Shown piece after piece: positions 9,433-17,065 of a DNA stretch of 64,000 bases. The translations under genes were made by a program, and so were the position numbers. The notes under the pieces were generated by a model that saw nothing but the letters and a program-made list of their open reading frames with translations, did not search any database and was not told the DNA's origin. The first letter of the stretch is position 1; the number at the start of each line of letters is the position of its first letter. The stretch spans positions 1-64,000 of the forward strand of contig NZ_CP033972.1 in assembly GCF_003855095.1 (NCBI RefSeq), given 5' to 3'. Origin of the DNA: Gordonia insulae. GTDB taxonomy: Bacteria; Actinomycetota; Actinomycetes; Mycobacteriales; Mycobacteriaceae.

Positions 9433-9451
9433 TGAATGGCCTCCTATTCAG
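9432..9451 (-). promoter_or_regulatory. RNA hairpin with Shine-Dalgarno in its loop, at chaperone start
   Basis: Inverted repeat CTGAAT (9432-9437) and ATTCAG (9446-9451). On the coding strand the 8-base loop is AGGAGGCC, a perfect ribosome binding site, and the last base of the 3' arm is the G of the GTG start codon. The structure could tune chaperone translation relative to the tail tube gene just upstream. Pairing is only 6 bp, so stability is modest. Confidence 0.45.
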
Positions 9452-9459
9452 CGTGGGGA

Positions 9460-9966
9460 TCAGGGGGTGGTGACGGTGGGCTTCGTGATGGACTGCGGCT
9501 TGCCCTGCACGAGGATCTGGCCGGAGAACTTCTGCAGCGAACCGGGCTTGCCGCCGTCGACGGTCACCTTCGAGATGACCTGCGCCTGGTAGGCGATGTC
9601 GAGGCCGTCACGCCGCCACCACCGCAGGATGACCGAGTTGCCGAAGTCCTCGGCGGCGGCGATCAGGGCGGCCTGGCCGGGGTCCTGGGTGAACTCGTCA
9701 TCTTCGATGACACCGCGGACGTTGCCGGTGACGTCGATGTTGTAGGCGCCGGACACGCCGACCTCACGCTTCCAGCCGTCGTCGTAGATGTCGGTGGCGT
9801 CTTCGGTGCCGATATCGGGCTTCGGCGAGAAGTCCGTCAGGCCGTAGATGAAGCTGAACGTGGGGGCTTCGTCGGTGCCTCCGGTCTGGATCTGCACCTC
9901 CCATTTGCCTGCCTGGATCAGATCGGGTGCGGCGCCGGTTTCGTGAACGAGAGGAACTGTGGGCAT
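9460..9966 (-). CDS. Major tail (tube) protein
   Basis: A 168-residue protein that polymerises into the tail tube. The frame is open to 10017. I chose ATG 9966-9964 because AGGAG (9978-9974) lies 7 bases before it; ATG 9972 is only one base from that site. The sequence has the beta-rich, acidic look of tail tube proteins (EVQIQTGG, YNIDVTGNVRG, SGQILVQG). Position between the connector genes and the tail chaperones agrees. Confidence 0.88.
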   Translation of the reverse strand: MPTVPLVHETGAAPDLIQAGKWEVQIQTGGTDEAPTFSFIYGLTDFSPKPDIGTEDATDIYDDGWKREVGVSGAYNIDVTGNVRGVIEDDEFTQDPGQAALIAAAEDFGNSVILRWWRRDGLDIAYQAQVISKVTVDGGKPGSLQKFSGQILVQGKPQSITKPTVTTP

Positions 9967-9968
9967 TG

Positions 9969-10418
9969 TCATTCTCCTGGGTTGTAACGGATTTCGTACG
10001 AGTCGGGCTTCGACCAAGCGCCGTTGTCGAGCTGGGTCTCACCGACGACGGTGCGCAGACACCACAGGGGTGACACACCACCCGGCCACGGGCCGGGAGT
10101 CTCGGAATGCATCGCCTCGAAGAAAGCGTGCGTGCGGGCGTTGACCGCCAAGCCCCCGTCGTCGCCGGGTTCACGGAATCGCCACTGGGCGTAGATGAGA
10201 GGGTTGGCGGTCTGCAGGCTGTCGTCCTTCTCGGGGGCGACGTTGTACAGGTTGACCGAGACGGCGCGCACCGGCGGGTCGGGGAGTTGACCGAAGACGA
10301 CGAGCGGCAGGTCGGGGACAGCCGGGATGTCAGGAGTCGGCCGGTAGCAGACGAGCCCGAGGTCGTGGGCGCGCTGCGCCATCGCCATGATGACGTCGTA
10401 CGGGTTGACGGCGGTCAC
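9969..10418 (-). CDS. Tail terminator / minor head-tail joining protein
   Basis: A 149-residue protein, fourth and last of the head-tail connector series and directly before the major tail gene. Size, position and composition fit the phage tail-terminator or minor-capsid (Gp-type) families that cap the tail and join it to the head. Its stop overlaps the ATG at 9972 near the tail tube start. No diagnostic motif is visible, so the exact role rests on gene order. Confidence 0.7.
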   Translation of the reverse strand: MTAVNPYDVIMAMAQRAHDLGLVCYRPTPDIPAVPDLPLVVFGQLPDPPVRAVSVNLYNVAPEKDDSLQTANPLIYAQWRFREPGDDGGLAVNARTHAFFEAMHSETPGPWPGGVSPLWCLRTVVGETQLDNGAWSKPDSYEIRYNPGE

Positions 10419-10747
10419 GACAGGGCATCCCGGATTTCGTCGGCGACCGCCTCGAGGATTTCGCCGACGTTGTTGGTCAGCCCGTTCTCGAGGTACTTCG
10501 CCTCACCCTTGCCCTTGTGCTTCCAGCCCAGTTCCTCGTGCTGCCGGGCGGCGTAGACGCTGGAGTATCCGACGGCGGCCTGGGTGCCTTCGGCTACGGC
10601 GACACCGGAGCGTTCGAGGTCGCCATACTCGAGCGGCACCTTCCGGTTCGATTCGTCGAGCAGAAGGTCGGCACCGGCCTGCAGTCCGCGTTCGGCGGCG
10701 GGTTCGATGTCGAGTTCGTCGCCGTCCCATTCGATCTGGATGCCCAC
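10415..10747 (-). CDS. Head-tail connector, HK97 gp10-like
   Basis: A 110-residue protein. The segment with RKVPLEYGDLERSGVA and a later YAARQHEELGWKHKGKGEAKYLENG is typical of HK97-gp10-like / minor capsid connector proteins (tyrosine- and histidine-rich, with P-hE-G-L-S pattern). It overlaps the tail terminator gene by 4 bases. In this family the protein sits at the head-tail interface. Confidence 0.8.
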   Translation of the reverse strand: MGIQIEWDGDELDIEPAAERGLQAGADLLLDESNRKVPLEYGDLERSGVAVAEGTQAAVGYSSVYAARQHEELGWKHKGKGEAKYLENGLTNNVGEILEAVADEIRDALS

Positions 10748-10757
10748 GGCGGTCTCC

Positions 10758-11072
10758 TCAGTCGAGGTCGATGGTGTAGTGGTTGGGCATGTCGGCCATG
10801 CCGGTGTCGTGGCGTTCCTCGGCGATCACCCGACGTTCGAGTGCGGAGTGCGACGGCACGGTGACGATCGAGTCGACGGGGATCGTCGGCGTGTTCAGCG
10901 GATAGGTGATGTGCGCCTGCGACACGATCTGTTCGCCGTCACTGTTGCGGATGAGTTTGGCGCCGTAGCGAACCCGACCGTGTTCGGTGGTCGGGGTGGC
11001 GTAGGTGGCGCCGAACGAGCCTTGCCCCGTCTTGCGTTGGACGGTGGTGGCGATGGTGAGGAACTCGTCCAT
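10758..11072 (-). CDS. Head closure / head-tail joining protein
   Basis: A 104-residue protein. The open frame extends to 11381, but only the part from ATG 11072-11070 is sensible; that ATG overlaps the TAA of the preceding gene (TAATG). It resembles phage head-tail joining (head closure) proteins in size and in the pattern of beta-rich sequence with a VDSIVTVPS segment. Second in the connector series. Confidence 0.72.
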   Translation of the reverse strand: MDEFLTIATTVQRKTGQGSFGATYATPTTEHGRVRYGAKLIRNSDGEQIVSQAHITYPLNTPTIPVDSIVTVPSHSALERRVIAEERHDTGMADMPNHYTIDLD

Positions 11073-11491
11073 TAGACCAACCCGGATGCGAGACCCACGT
11101 TGCGTAGGACGGCGAGCGCGGTGGTGCAGAGCCGGATGGTGGAGTCGATGCGGGCCTGCGTGGCTGCAGCGACCGAGGCGGGGTCGTACTTCCAGGTGGC
11201 TCCGTCGACGGTCGTCTCCGTCTTGACCATCGCGATTCCTGCCGCGCCGGCCGCGACCGCCGTCACCCCCGCTTCGATCCACTGCTCGACCTGTGCGCAG
11301 GTGGCGTCGCGCATCGCGGCGGCGAGATCGTCGTCCGACGGCTTGCCGGACGGCACCGTGTCGTACAGGTCGTTGCGGCACGCCCGGCCGACGAGGATGG
11401 ATGCCTGCCGCAGCATGCGGTCGACGTCGTCGGTGTCAGGTTCCGATCCGATCCAGGTGACCAGCTCGGCGTTGGTGGCGTAGACGATCAT
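11072..11491 (-). CDS. Head-tail connector (gp6/gp15-like adaptor)
   Basis: A 139-residue, largely helical, Ala/Asp-rich protein. The N-terminal pattern with DDVDRMLRQASILV and a Cys-Arg is the usual start of gp6-like adaptor proteins that dock on the portal ring. It is the first connector gene after the capsid block, which is the standard position. The stop overlaps the next start. Confidence 0.78.
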   Translation of the reverse strand: MIVYATNAELVTWIGSEPDTDDVDRMLRQASILVGRACRNDLYDTVPSGKPSDDDLAAAMRDATCAQVEQWIEAGVTAVAAGAAGIAMVKTETTVDGATWKYDPASVAAATQARIDSTIRLCTTALAVLRNVGLASGLV

Positions 11492-11493
11492 GA

Positions 11494-11775
11494 TCAGGCG
11501 ACATCCGGAGGTAGCGGTACGTCATCGGTGATCTCCGGTTCAGCCTGCTCGCCGAACGCGACATCTTCGGTGAGTTCCACTTCGCGCGGCTTGGGCTTGC
11601 GGCTGCGCTTCGCCTTGACCGGCTCCTCGTCGATGACGCTGTAGCCCTTCACTGACAGCGCGGCGGCCAAGGCCGGACTGTCGGGTGTGTCGGCGATGCC
11701 GTCAACGAACTCGAGTTCGCGGGCCGAATGGATCTCGGTGCCCGAGAACGAGGGTCGTTTGTGCTGGATTCGCAC
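11494..11775 (-). CDS. Small capsid-module protein, paralogue A
   Basis: A 93-residue protein from GTG 11775-11773, chosen because AGGAG lies 8 bases upstream; the frame itself is open to 11844. Its core (EFVDGIADT, ALAAALSVKGYSV) matches the core of the next gene upstream (11853-12041), so the two are tandem paralogues. The C-terminal half is acidic and basic low-complexity sequence. Position right after the capsid gene suggests a head decoration or stabilising protein. That function is inference. Confidence 0.7.
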   Translation of the reverse strand: MRIQHKRPSFSGTEIHSARELEFVDGIADTPDSPALAAALSVKGYSVIDEEPVKAKRSRKPKPREVELTEDVAFGEQAEPEITDDVPLPPDVA

Positions 11776-11852
11776 GATCGTTTCTCCTTGGGGGAGTGGG
11801 GAGTCAGGCGACCCAGCGGGAGGCCACGCCGGGCCGCCTGACATCTGGGGGC

Positions 11853-12041
11853 CTACTCGCTGGGCTTGGCCGCCGGCTTCCTGGCGGCTGCCCGCTTCGG
11901 CGTTTCCACGGTGTAGCCGTGGCGGTCGAAGTAGGCGAGTGCGTTCGGGTCGTCGGTTTCGCCGACACCGTCGACGAACTCGACCCCCGCCACCGTGCCG
12001 TTGTACTTCTCGACGGGGGTGCGGACCTTCGCGGCGGCCAT
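11853..12041 (-). CDS. Small capsid-module protein, paralogue B
   Basis: A 62-residue protein starting at ATG 12041-12039, three bases after the capsid stop codon. The larger frame up to 12518 is a shadow of the capsid gene. It carries EFVDGVGETDDPNALA and HGYTV, matching paralogue A, followed by a Lys/Arg/Ala/Pro-rich tail. Family not recognised; gene order suggests a virion accessory protein. Confidence 0.7.
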   Translation of the reverse strand: MAAAKVRTPVEKYNGTVAGVEFVDGVGETDDPNALAYFDRHGYTVETPKRAAARKPAAKPSE

Positions 12042-12043
12042 GG

Positions 12044-13075
12044 TCACTGCACCTTGATGTTGCGCAGGACCGAGGCAGCCTTGGTGGCCTTGAGCGCGCA
12101 GCCGACCGGCCCGAGCTCCACCTCGCCCTTCTTCACCGCGCCCGCGGTGCTGAAGTCGGGCAGCCACGTCTGCACCAACTGGCCGCCAACCGTCGAGACG
12201 CCATGGAAGCCGTCGAGGGCTGCCCGGTAGGCGTAGATGTCGGTGAGGCCGGTGATGTTGCCGCCCGCACCTCCGCCATCGGTGTCGCGGGTGGCGATCG
12301 GGATGACCGGGTTGTTGGTGCCCGGCTTGTTGCCGGCGTCGACGAGCAGGACGCCACCGTAGGTCTCGCGCTCGATGGGGCGGCCGTTGGCGCCGACGAG
12401 ACCGTCGACCGGGTCCTTCACGTACTGGCCGGAGCGGCGGGCGATGGCGCGCACGCGGGCCAGGGCGCGGGTGTTGGCGACGATGATGGTCGGCGATCCG
12501 TCGAGGGTGGACAGCCACTCGTCGAGCAGGTCGAGCGCCTTGAACGCCATCCGCTGGTCGGTGTCGAAGTCGGTCCAGTTGATGTAACCGGTCGACACGC
12601 CGTTGCTCAGCGGCAGGTACTCGGTGGCCGAGCCGGTGAGCGCCTTGTCGAGGCCGTCGAAGCCGTTGGAGTCGACGGCGGTGTCACCGTTGATGAGCTC
12701 GTCGTTGAACTTGGCGCTGGCGGCCTTCACCTTCTGGGTGATGTTCAGGGCGACGTTGCTGGATGCGGCGGGCCCGAGCTTGGCGAGGACACGGTCGACC
12801 TCGAACGAACCACCCATGACGGCGAGCGTGACGCTCTTCTTCTCGGTGGTGACGTTCTGCGGCGTGTACTCGGTGTTGTAGGCGCGGGTCGCGGCGGTCG
12901 GCTGGGTGACCAGTCGCCGGTAGCCGTAGTCGAGGGTGCCGCCGCCGGTGGGCGACACCGCATCGTCGAAGGGCAGCGAGTCGAGGACCGCGTTGGTCTT
13001 GCGGAACTCGTCGATGACCATCGGGTCGTAGTCCTCTTGCGCGTTGAGCTTGGACTCAGCGAGGGACACAGCCAT
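12044..13075 (-). CDS. Major capsid protein
   Basis: A 343-residue protein located directly after the scaffold gene. AGGAG precedes the ATG by eight bases. It looks like an HK97-fold shell protein: N-terminal arm, a central region with the GYINWTDFDTD segment, and a C-terminal ALDGFHGVSTVGGQLVQT segment typical of actinophage major capsids. The scaffold is a separate gene, so no N-terminal delta domain is expected. A short hairpin (13100-13116) lies between scaffold stop and capsid ribosome binding site. Confidence 0.9.
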   Translation of the reverse strand: MAVSLAESKLNAQEDYDPMVIDEFRKTNAVLDSLPFDDAVSPTGGGTLDYGYRRLVTQPTAATRAYNTEYTPQNVTTEKKSVTLAVMGGSFEVDRVLAKLGPAASSNVALNITQKVKAASAKFNDELINGDTAVDSNGFDGLDKALTGSATEYLPLSNGVSTGYINWTDFDTDQRMAFKALDLLDEWLSTLDGSPTIIVANTRALARVRAIARRSGQYVKDPVDGLVGANGRPIERETYGGVLLVDAGNKPGTNNPVIPIATRDTDGGGAGGNITGLTDIYAYRAALDGFHGVSTVGGQLVQTWLPDFSTAGAVKKGEVELGPVGCALKATKAASVLRNIKVQ

Positions 13076-13124
13076 GGTGTTCTCCTAGTTGTGTTGTGCC
13101 TCGCACGGCGCGAGGTCGGTGGGG

Positions 13125-13649
13125 TTATCCGCCAAGGGCTTTCGAGATGGCGCCCTCGAGGCTTGTGGGCTTCTTCGCTCCACGGTCTCCGCCGCCCTCG
13201 CTGCCGCTCCGTTCGGGCGGTGCAGCCTTCTTGAGTCGGTCGGCGAGCTTTTTGGCGCGGCCTTCGATCTGGTCGGCGGGTACGCCGTCGAGGAGTTCGA
13301 GGTCGTCCTTGTCGAGCTTGTAGTCGACGGCAGCCTGCAGGAGTGCGGCGCGACGCTCGGCAGCTTCGGCGCGGGTCGTCGCTTCGGTGGCGGCGGCCTC
13401 GGCTTTCTGCTGCTCGTTCATCTGGGACTTCTTGAGCTTCGCCAGTTCCTGCGCGGCGGCGTAGTTCTCCTTGGCGCGCTGTTCGTGCTTGCGCGCTTCG
13501 GCTTTCCAGTCGGTTGTGTCGGCCTTGGTGGCTTCGGTCTGTGCAGACTCGGTGCCGGTGGCCGTCTCGGTCGTCTGGGTGGCGGTGTTGGCGGCCTGGT
13601 CGGTCGCCGTGCTGTCTTCAGTTGTGGTGGTGTCGGCTTCGTCAGCCAT
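13125..13649 (-). CDS. Capsid scaffolding protein
   Basis: A 174-residue protein from ATG 13649, chosen because AGGAG lies 8 bases upstream (an ATG at 13667 lacks a site). The first 50 residues are Thr/Ala/Glu/Asp-rich and likely disordered. Residues about 50-110 are a charged coiled coil (Lys/Glu/Ala/Gln), and the C-terminus is basic. This composition and the place just before the capsid gene are typical of scaffolds, which guide shell assembly and then leave. Confidence 0.85.
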   Translation of the reverse strand: MADEADTTTTEDSTATDQAANTATQTTETATGTESAQTEATKADTTDWKAEARKHEQRAKENYAAAQELAKLKKSQMNEQQKAEAAATEATTRAEAAERRAALLQAAVDYKLDKDDLELLDGVPADQIEGRAKKLADRLKKAAPPERSGSEGGGDRGAKKPTSLEGAISKALGG

Positions 13650-13720
13650 GGGGTGTTCTCCTGCCATGCGGCATCGGACCGGCCACCGTGCGGTGGGTCG
13701 GCCTGGGTGGATAACGGGGT

Positions 13721-13758
13721 GGCCACGAGTGGCCGATCCTCACCGCGATGTCGGTGAG
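13721..13758 (+). promoter_or_regulatory. Two small inverted repeats ahead of the plus-strand CxxC genes
   Basis: GGCCAC-GA-GTGGCC (13721-13734) and CTCACCG-CGATGT-CGGTGAG (13739-13758), both perfect. They lie in the only space between the scaffold start and the divergent plus-strand gene at 13777. They could be operators for the plus-strand promoter or a short bidirectional insulator. Nothing else is visible in this gap. Confidence 0.4.
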
Positions 13759-13764
13759 AAGCTC

Positions 13765-13770
13765 TACTGT
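13765..13770 (+). promoter_or_regulatory. -10 element of leaderless promoter for the gene at 13777
   Basis: TACTGT fits TANNNT and ends exactly six bases before the ATG at 13777, so transcription would start at the start codon. No ribosome binding site precedes the ATG. This is the standard layout of leaderless genes in actinobacteria. The -35 region is not conserved. Confidence 0.5.
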
Positions 13771-13776
13771 GTCGCC

Positions 13777-13950
13777 ATGGCAGAAGTGACAATGCAGGCG
13801 ACCGGCCGCACCTGCGAGAAGTGCGGAAAGGGTTCCCTTTTCATCAAGACCGTGAAGATCTTGGGCCACGGATCGTCGACGCCGCGACGGGTTAACCGCT
13901 ACGAGATGTGCGAGGGCAATCCGAAGTGCAGCTACAACGAGCCGCTGTAG
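13777..13950 (+). CDS. CxxC zinc-ribbon mini-protein 1 of 3 (plus strand)
   Basis: A 57-residue protein with CEKCG at residues 13-17 and a second pair, CEGNPKC, near residues 44-50: CxxCG, about 26 residues, then C-x5-C. This is a likely single zinc ribbon. It is on the strand opposite to all surrounding virion genes. Two related genes follow in tandem. Such islands in late modules are usually morons, genes expressed from the prophage in the lysogen. Function unknown; RNA or protein binding is possible. Confidence 0.7.
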   Translation: MAEVTMQATGRTCEKCGKGSLFIKTVKILGHGSSTPRRVNRYEMCEGNPKCSYNEPL

Positions 13951-13980
13951 CGGTGCAGCTGGTCTGTCGGGGTGCGCTCC

Positions 13981-13986
13981 TATCAT
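13981..13986 (+). promoter_or_regulatory. -10 element of leaderless promoter for the gene at 13994
   Basis: TATCAT fits TANNNT and lies seven bases before ATG 13994, placing the transcript start at or next to the start codon. No Shine-Dalgarno is seen. It would give the second CxxC mini-gene its own promoter, apart from the one at 13765. Confidence 0.5.
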
Positions 13987-13993
13987 GGTCGAC

Positions 13994-14161
13994 ATGAATA
14001 GAAGCTGGTTAGAACCGTCAGGTGAAGTGTGCCCGAGATGTGGTGTCGAGATGACCGTCAGGGTCGTCGAGGTGAATGCGTGGCAGGGCACTTTCGAGAA
14101 GCGCGGTGCCCCGACTTGCACGGAGACACCGGGCTGCAACTCGAGCCGGTCGACGTCGTGA
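13994..14161 (+). CDS. CxxC zinc-ribbon mini-protein 2 of 3 (plus strand)
   Basis: A 55-residue protein with CPRCG at residues 13-17 and CTETPGC near 43-49, the same CxxCG ... C-x5-C spacing as its neighbours. The order and spacing of cysteines, not overall sequence, links the three. It ends ten bases before the third gene. Family not recognised. Confidence 0.65.
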   Translation: MNRSWLEPSGEVCPRCGVEMTVRVVEVNAWQGTFEKRGAPTCTETPGCNSSRSTS

Positions 14162-14170
14162 GCGGCGAGC

Positions 14171-14347
14171 ATGTCGGGCGATTCCATCAGCTATGAGGAG
14201 GCGGAGGGCGCGGGTCCGTGCCCCTCGTGCGGTGAGCCGCTCTACATCTGTGTTGTCGTGTTCCAGGACATGCGCCGAGGCGCGATTAGGGCGTCTTCGG
14301 ACCCCGCGTGCTTCGCGCCGTGGTGCGAACGCAGTGTTGACTACTAG
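14171..14347 (+). CDS. CxxC zinc-ribbon mini-protein 3 of 3 (plus strand)
   Basis: A 58-residue protein with CPSCG at residues 17-21 and CFAPWC near 47-52 (C-x4-C). It starts ten bases after gene 2 and ends at TAG 14345-14347, directly against the TAG of the convergent MuF-like gene (14348), with no bases between. A weak purine-rich stretch precedes the ATG. The tail-to-tail packing suggests the trio is an old, settled insertion. Confidence 0.6.
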   Translation: MSGDSISYEEAEGAGPCPSCGEPLYICVVVFQDMRRGAIRASSDPACFAPWCERSVDY

Positions 14348-15391
14348 CTAGCGCGCCGCCGTGATGCGCTCACGTGCCGGCTGACGCTTCGCCGACGTCG
14401 TGTCGACGTGCTCGCGGATCTGCGCCTGCCGCGCCCGCACCTTCGCCCGCGCCGCCTTACGTCCCGCGTCGTCGAGCGCGGCGGCCTCCTCGCGCCTGGC
14501 CGCGCGCACCTGTCGTTCGAGGTAGCGGAGCTTCTGGCGGTCCTTGTCGCCCTGCGGGTCCGCCGTCTCGCCGAATGAGCGCGTCCGGCCCGGCTGGTAG
14601 CGCGTGATGCTGTGGCGGCAGCCCGGGTGGAACAGGCCGCGGCGCTTCGCCTCGTCAAGGGTGGTGCGTTGACCCTCGGGTTTCAAGGCCAGAACCTTGC
14701 CCTCGAATGGTCGGCACTTCTCGCACTCCTGCGGCACATCCGACACGATCACCAGGTTGTGGCCGTTGGCGATCAGCCGGTTCGTGTGGCCTTGGATCGC
14801 GGCCTCTTTCGTCGCCTGCCTGCTGGCCATCTCGACGTAGCTCGCTGCCTCCCAGCGTTTCCCGGCCCGGTCGATGAAGCCGGTCACCCCGTTGGCGGCC
14901 AGCCTGCGCAGCGCCCGGTCGGCGGCCTCGCGGCGGGTGATGGCGCCCTGCGCGGCCAGTGGGGTGGTCTCGACGATCACCCGGCGGTAGATGTCGTCGA
15001 CCGACCGGAAGATGCGGGAGCGCGACGCGGTCAACGTCTGCTCGAGTTCAGCAGCCACGGCGGCCACGGCGTACGGGTCGACCATCGCCGAGGCGGCACC
15101 GGCCGCGGTCATCTGGCCGACGGCGACAGCAGCACCCCGGTTGCCCGCCTGGACGATGACCTCGCGCACCGCGATGGCCGAGTCGGCACGCAGCTTCTCC
15201 AGCACAGCGAGCGCCAGGCGTTGGAAAGTCTGGATCTCGCGCAGCTGGCGTTCGGTCCAGTGCTCGTCGGCGTCGAGCCCCTTGTTCAGGTGCACGGCCA
15301 GTTGCCGCAGCAGTTCGTACTCTGCGGTGCTGTACAGCTCGACGATGCGGGCGGCGAGCTCTTCGGCCTGATGCGGGGACAGCTCGGCCAT
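14348..15391 (-). CDS. MuF-like minor capsid protein (Phage_min_cap2)
   Basis: A 347-residue head protein that follows the portal, as in SPP1- and Mu-type heads. The C-terminal half has the signature CEKCRPFEGKV (about residue 226) and HPGCRHS (about 258) of the phage Mu protein F-like/minor capsid family, likely a metal site. The N-terminal half is helical. The last 75 residues are Arg/Lys/Ala-rich and could contact DNA in the head. Confidence 0.88.
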   Translation of the reverse strand: MAELSPHQAEELAARIVELYSTAEYELLRQLAVHLNKGLDADEHWTERQLREIQTFQRLALAVLEKLRADSAIAVREVIVQAGNRGAAVAVGQMTAAGAASAMVDPYAVAAVAAELEQTLTASRSRIFRSVDDIYRRVIVETTPLAAQGAITRREAADRALRRLAANGVTGFIDRAGKRWEAASYVEMASRQATKEAAIQGHTNRLIANGHNLVIVSDVPQECEKCRPFEGKVLALKPEGQRTTLDEAKRRGLFHPGCRHSITRYQPGRTRSFGETADPQGDKDRQKLRYLERQVRAARREEAAALDDAGRKAARAKVRARQAQIREHVDTTSAKRQPARERITAAR

Positions 15392-15400
15392 CCGTCGATG

Positions 15401-17065
15401 CTACTTCGCGGGCGAGTCGGGCGTCGGAACTGCGTCCTTCGCCTCGTCATCATCGGCGAGCTCGTCCATCGGGTCATCGTCGTTCTCGTCGGTCGGCGCG
15501 TCGGCTCCGAAGTCAGACTCGCCCGGGCCCATGATCGAGATCGGCGCGGTGTCCTCATCCTGGATGCGAGCCACCTCGGCCTCGACCTGCTTGTCGTCCC
15601 AGTCGGGGTTGACCATGCGCACCCGCGTCTCCGTCGACGCCGCTTTCGCCTGCGCCAGGATGTTGACCGTGTCGGCGACCGCGCGCGGCGACTCCTGATG
15701 CGTGTCCGGCCACTCCACCTCGATCGGCTCGGCCGGCGCGGTGCCGCCGAACAGGTGGGCGTCGATGCGCAGCTGCGTGGTGGCCAGCCGTGACAGCCCC
15801 GACCACAGGCGGATCTTCGCCGAGCGGGTCGCGTTGGTGTCGCGCTCCTTGGCGTCCACCTCGGTGGCCGTGGCCGCGACCTCGTCTTGTAGGCCGAAGG
15901 TGATGGGGGAGTAGCCGACCCGCGAGATCGCCTGCCGCAGCAAGCCCTCGAAAGTGCGCTGGTGTTCGTCGACGCGGATGTCGAACTGCTGGGCTTCGAG
16001 CAGTGACACCGCCTCACCGTCCTTCGTCGCGGTGCCGATCGGCGAGAAGATCGTCTGATCGAGATCGAAGGCGCTACCCTTGCCCGCGCCCAACGAGGTC
16101 AGGATCTCCTGCGAGGCGAACATGCGGCCTTTGCCCAACTCGAGGTCGCGCATCCACGACGACCACGTCTCATCCATCGCATCCAGCAGTCGGATGACGT
16201 CGATGGTGAGGTCGGAGCGGCCGAGATGGCGCAGCGCGGGTTCGTTGCGCCACTGCGGGTTCGGTCGCATGTTCGGGAAGTACTCGACGGCCAGCTCGTC
16301 GACGCCGAGGCTGACGATGGTGCCGTCGGACAGGTGCTCGGCGAGGTGCTGGGTGTCGGGGTGCTCGGTGAGCGGCTTCTGACGTCCGATGTTGTCGCGG
16401 GAGCCCATGTACAGGCTGTGCTCGATGCGACCTTTGCCGTAGTACTCGACGTGGCGCAGCACCACGTTGTCGCCGAGGTCGTGATCCAGTTCGGTCCAGA
16501 AGGTGCAGCCAGTCAACCGTCCCCACCGGAACTCGGGGATGGCGCGGTCGGCGTCGACATAGTCGATCCAGGTGTGGTCGTCGACGTCCTTGTCCCAGAC
16601 GACGCGGCCGTACACGCCGGACAGCATCGAGGCGGCCTCAGCGCCCACCAGCATGCGGCTGTACACGTCGTCGACGTTGAGGATGTCGTCGACGAGCTGC
16701 TGAGCGGCCTTGTCGCCCTCGGCGGCGCGGAAAGTGACCGGCTCTGACAGCAGGGTCGATGCGGCGATGCGGCCGATGTCGGCGGCCACCGGCACATGCA
16801 GCTTGCGCGGCGGATGCAGAGTGGACGGCGTCTTGCCCCACCAAGCATCCCAGGCGCGGCGGGTGCGGCGGGTGCGGGATCGGGTGCGCGCCTTGGACAC
16901 GTCGTCGTAGCCGGTCGAGCCGCCGCGGTAGTAATCGACGAGGAGGTCGGGGTCGCCGGCCCACCAAGCTTGCCGTTCGCGGCACGCTTCGAGGACTTGG
17001 TCGTGTGGCTTGGGGGCCACGGGGAGTTGGCCGCGGGCAATCCGGTCACGCGGCCACCTCCTCAT
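15401..17065 (-). CDS. Portal protein
   Basis: A 554-residue protein resembling SPP1 gp6-type portals; the dodecamer at the head vertex through which DNA enters and leaves. It begins inside the end of the large terminase gene (20-base overlap) and is followed by MuF, the usual order. The acidic C-terminus (Asp/Glu/Pro-rich) is typical. The start is uncertain: the AGGAGG expected for it falls inside codons 2-4 from ATG 17065, so an unusual start a few codons downstream is possible. Confidence 0.9.
   Translation of the reverse strand: MRRWPRDRIARGQLPVAPKPHDQVLEACRERQAWWAGDPDLLVDYYRGGSTGYDDVSKARTRSRTRRTRRAWDAWWGKTPSTLHPPRKLHVPVAADIGRIAASTLLSEPVTFRAAEGDKAAQQLVDDILNVDDVYSRMLVGAEAASMLSGVYGRVVWDKDVDDHTWIDYVDADRAIPEFRWGRLTGCTFWTELDHDLGDNVVLRHVEYYGKGRIEHSLYMGSRDNIGRQKPLTEHPDTQHLAEHLSDGTIVSLGVDELAVEYFPNMRPNPQWRNEPALRHLGRSDLTIDVIRLLDAMDETWSSWMRDLELGKGRMFASQEILTSLGAGKGSAFDLDQTIFSPIGTATKDGEAVSLLEAQQFDIRVDEHQRTFEGLLRQAISRVGYSPITFGLQDEVAATATEVDAKERDTNATRSAKIRLWSGLSRLATTQLRIDAHLFGGTAPAEPIEVEWPDTHQESPRAVADTVNILAQAKAASTETRVRMVNPDWDDKQVEAEVARIQDEDTAPISIMGPGESDFGADAPTDENDDDPMDELADDDEAKDAVPTPDSPAK

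Noticed and set aside
13100..13116. CCTCGC/GCGAGG hairpin as a terminator before the capsid gene
   Set aside because: Only 6 bp, no T-run, and termination here would cut off the capsid; kept only as a note.
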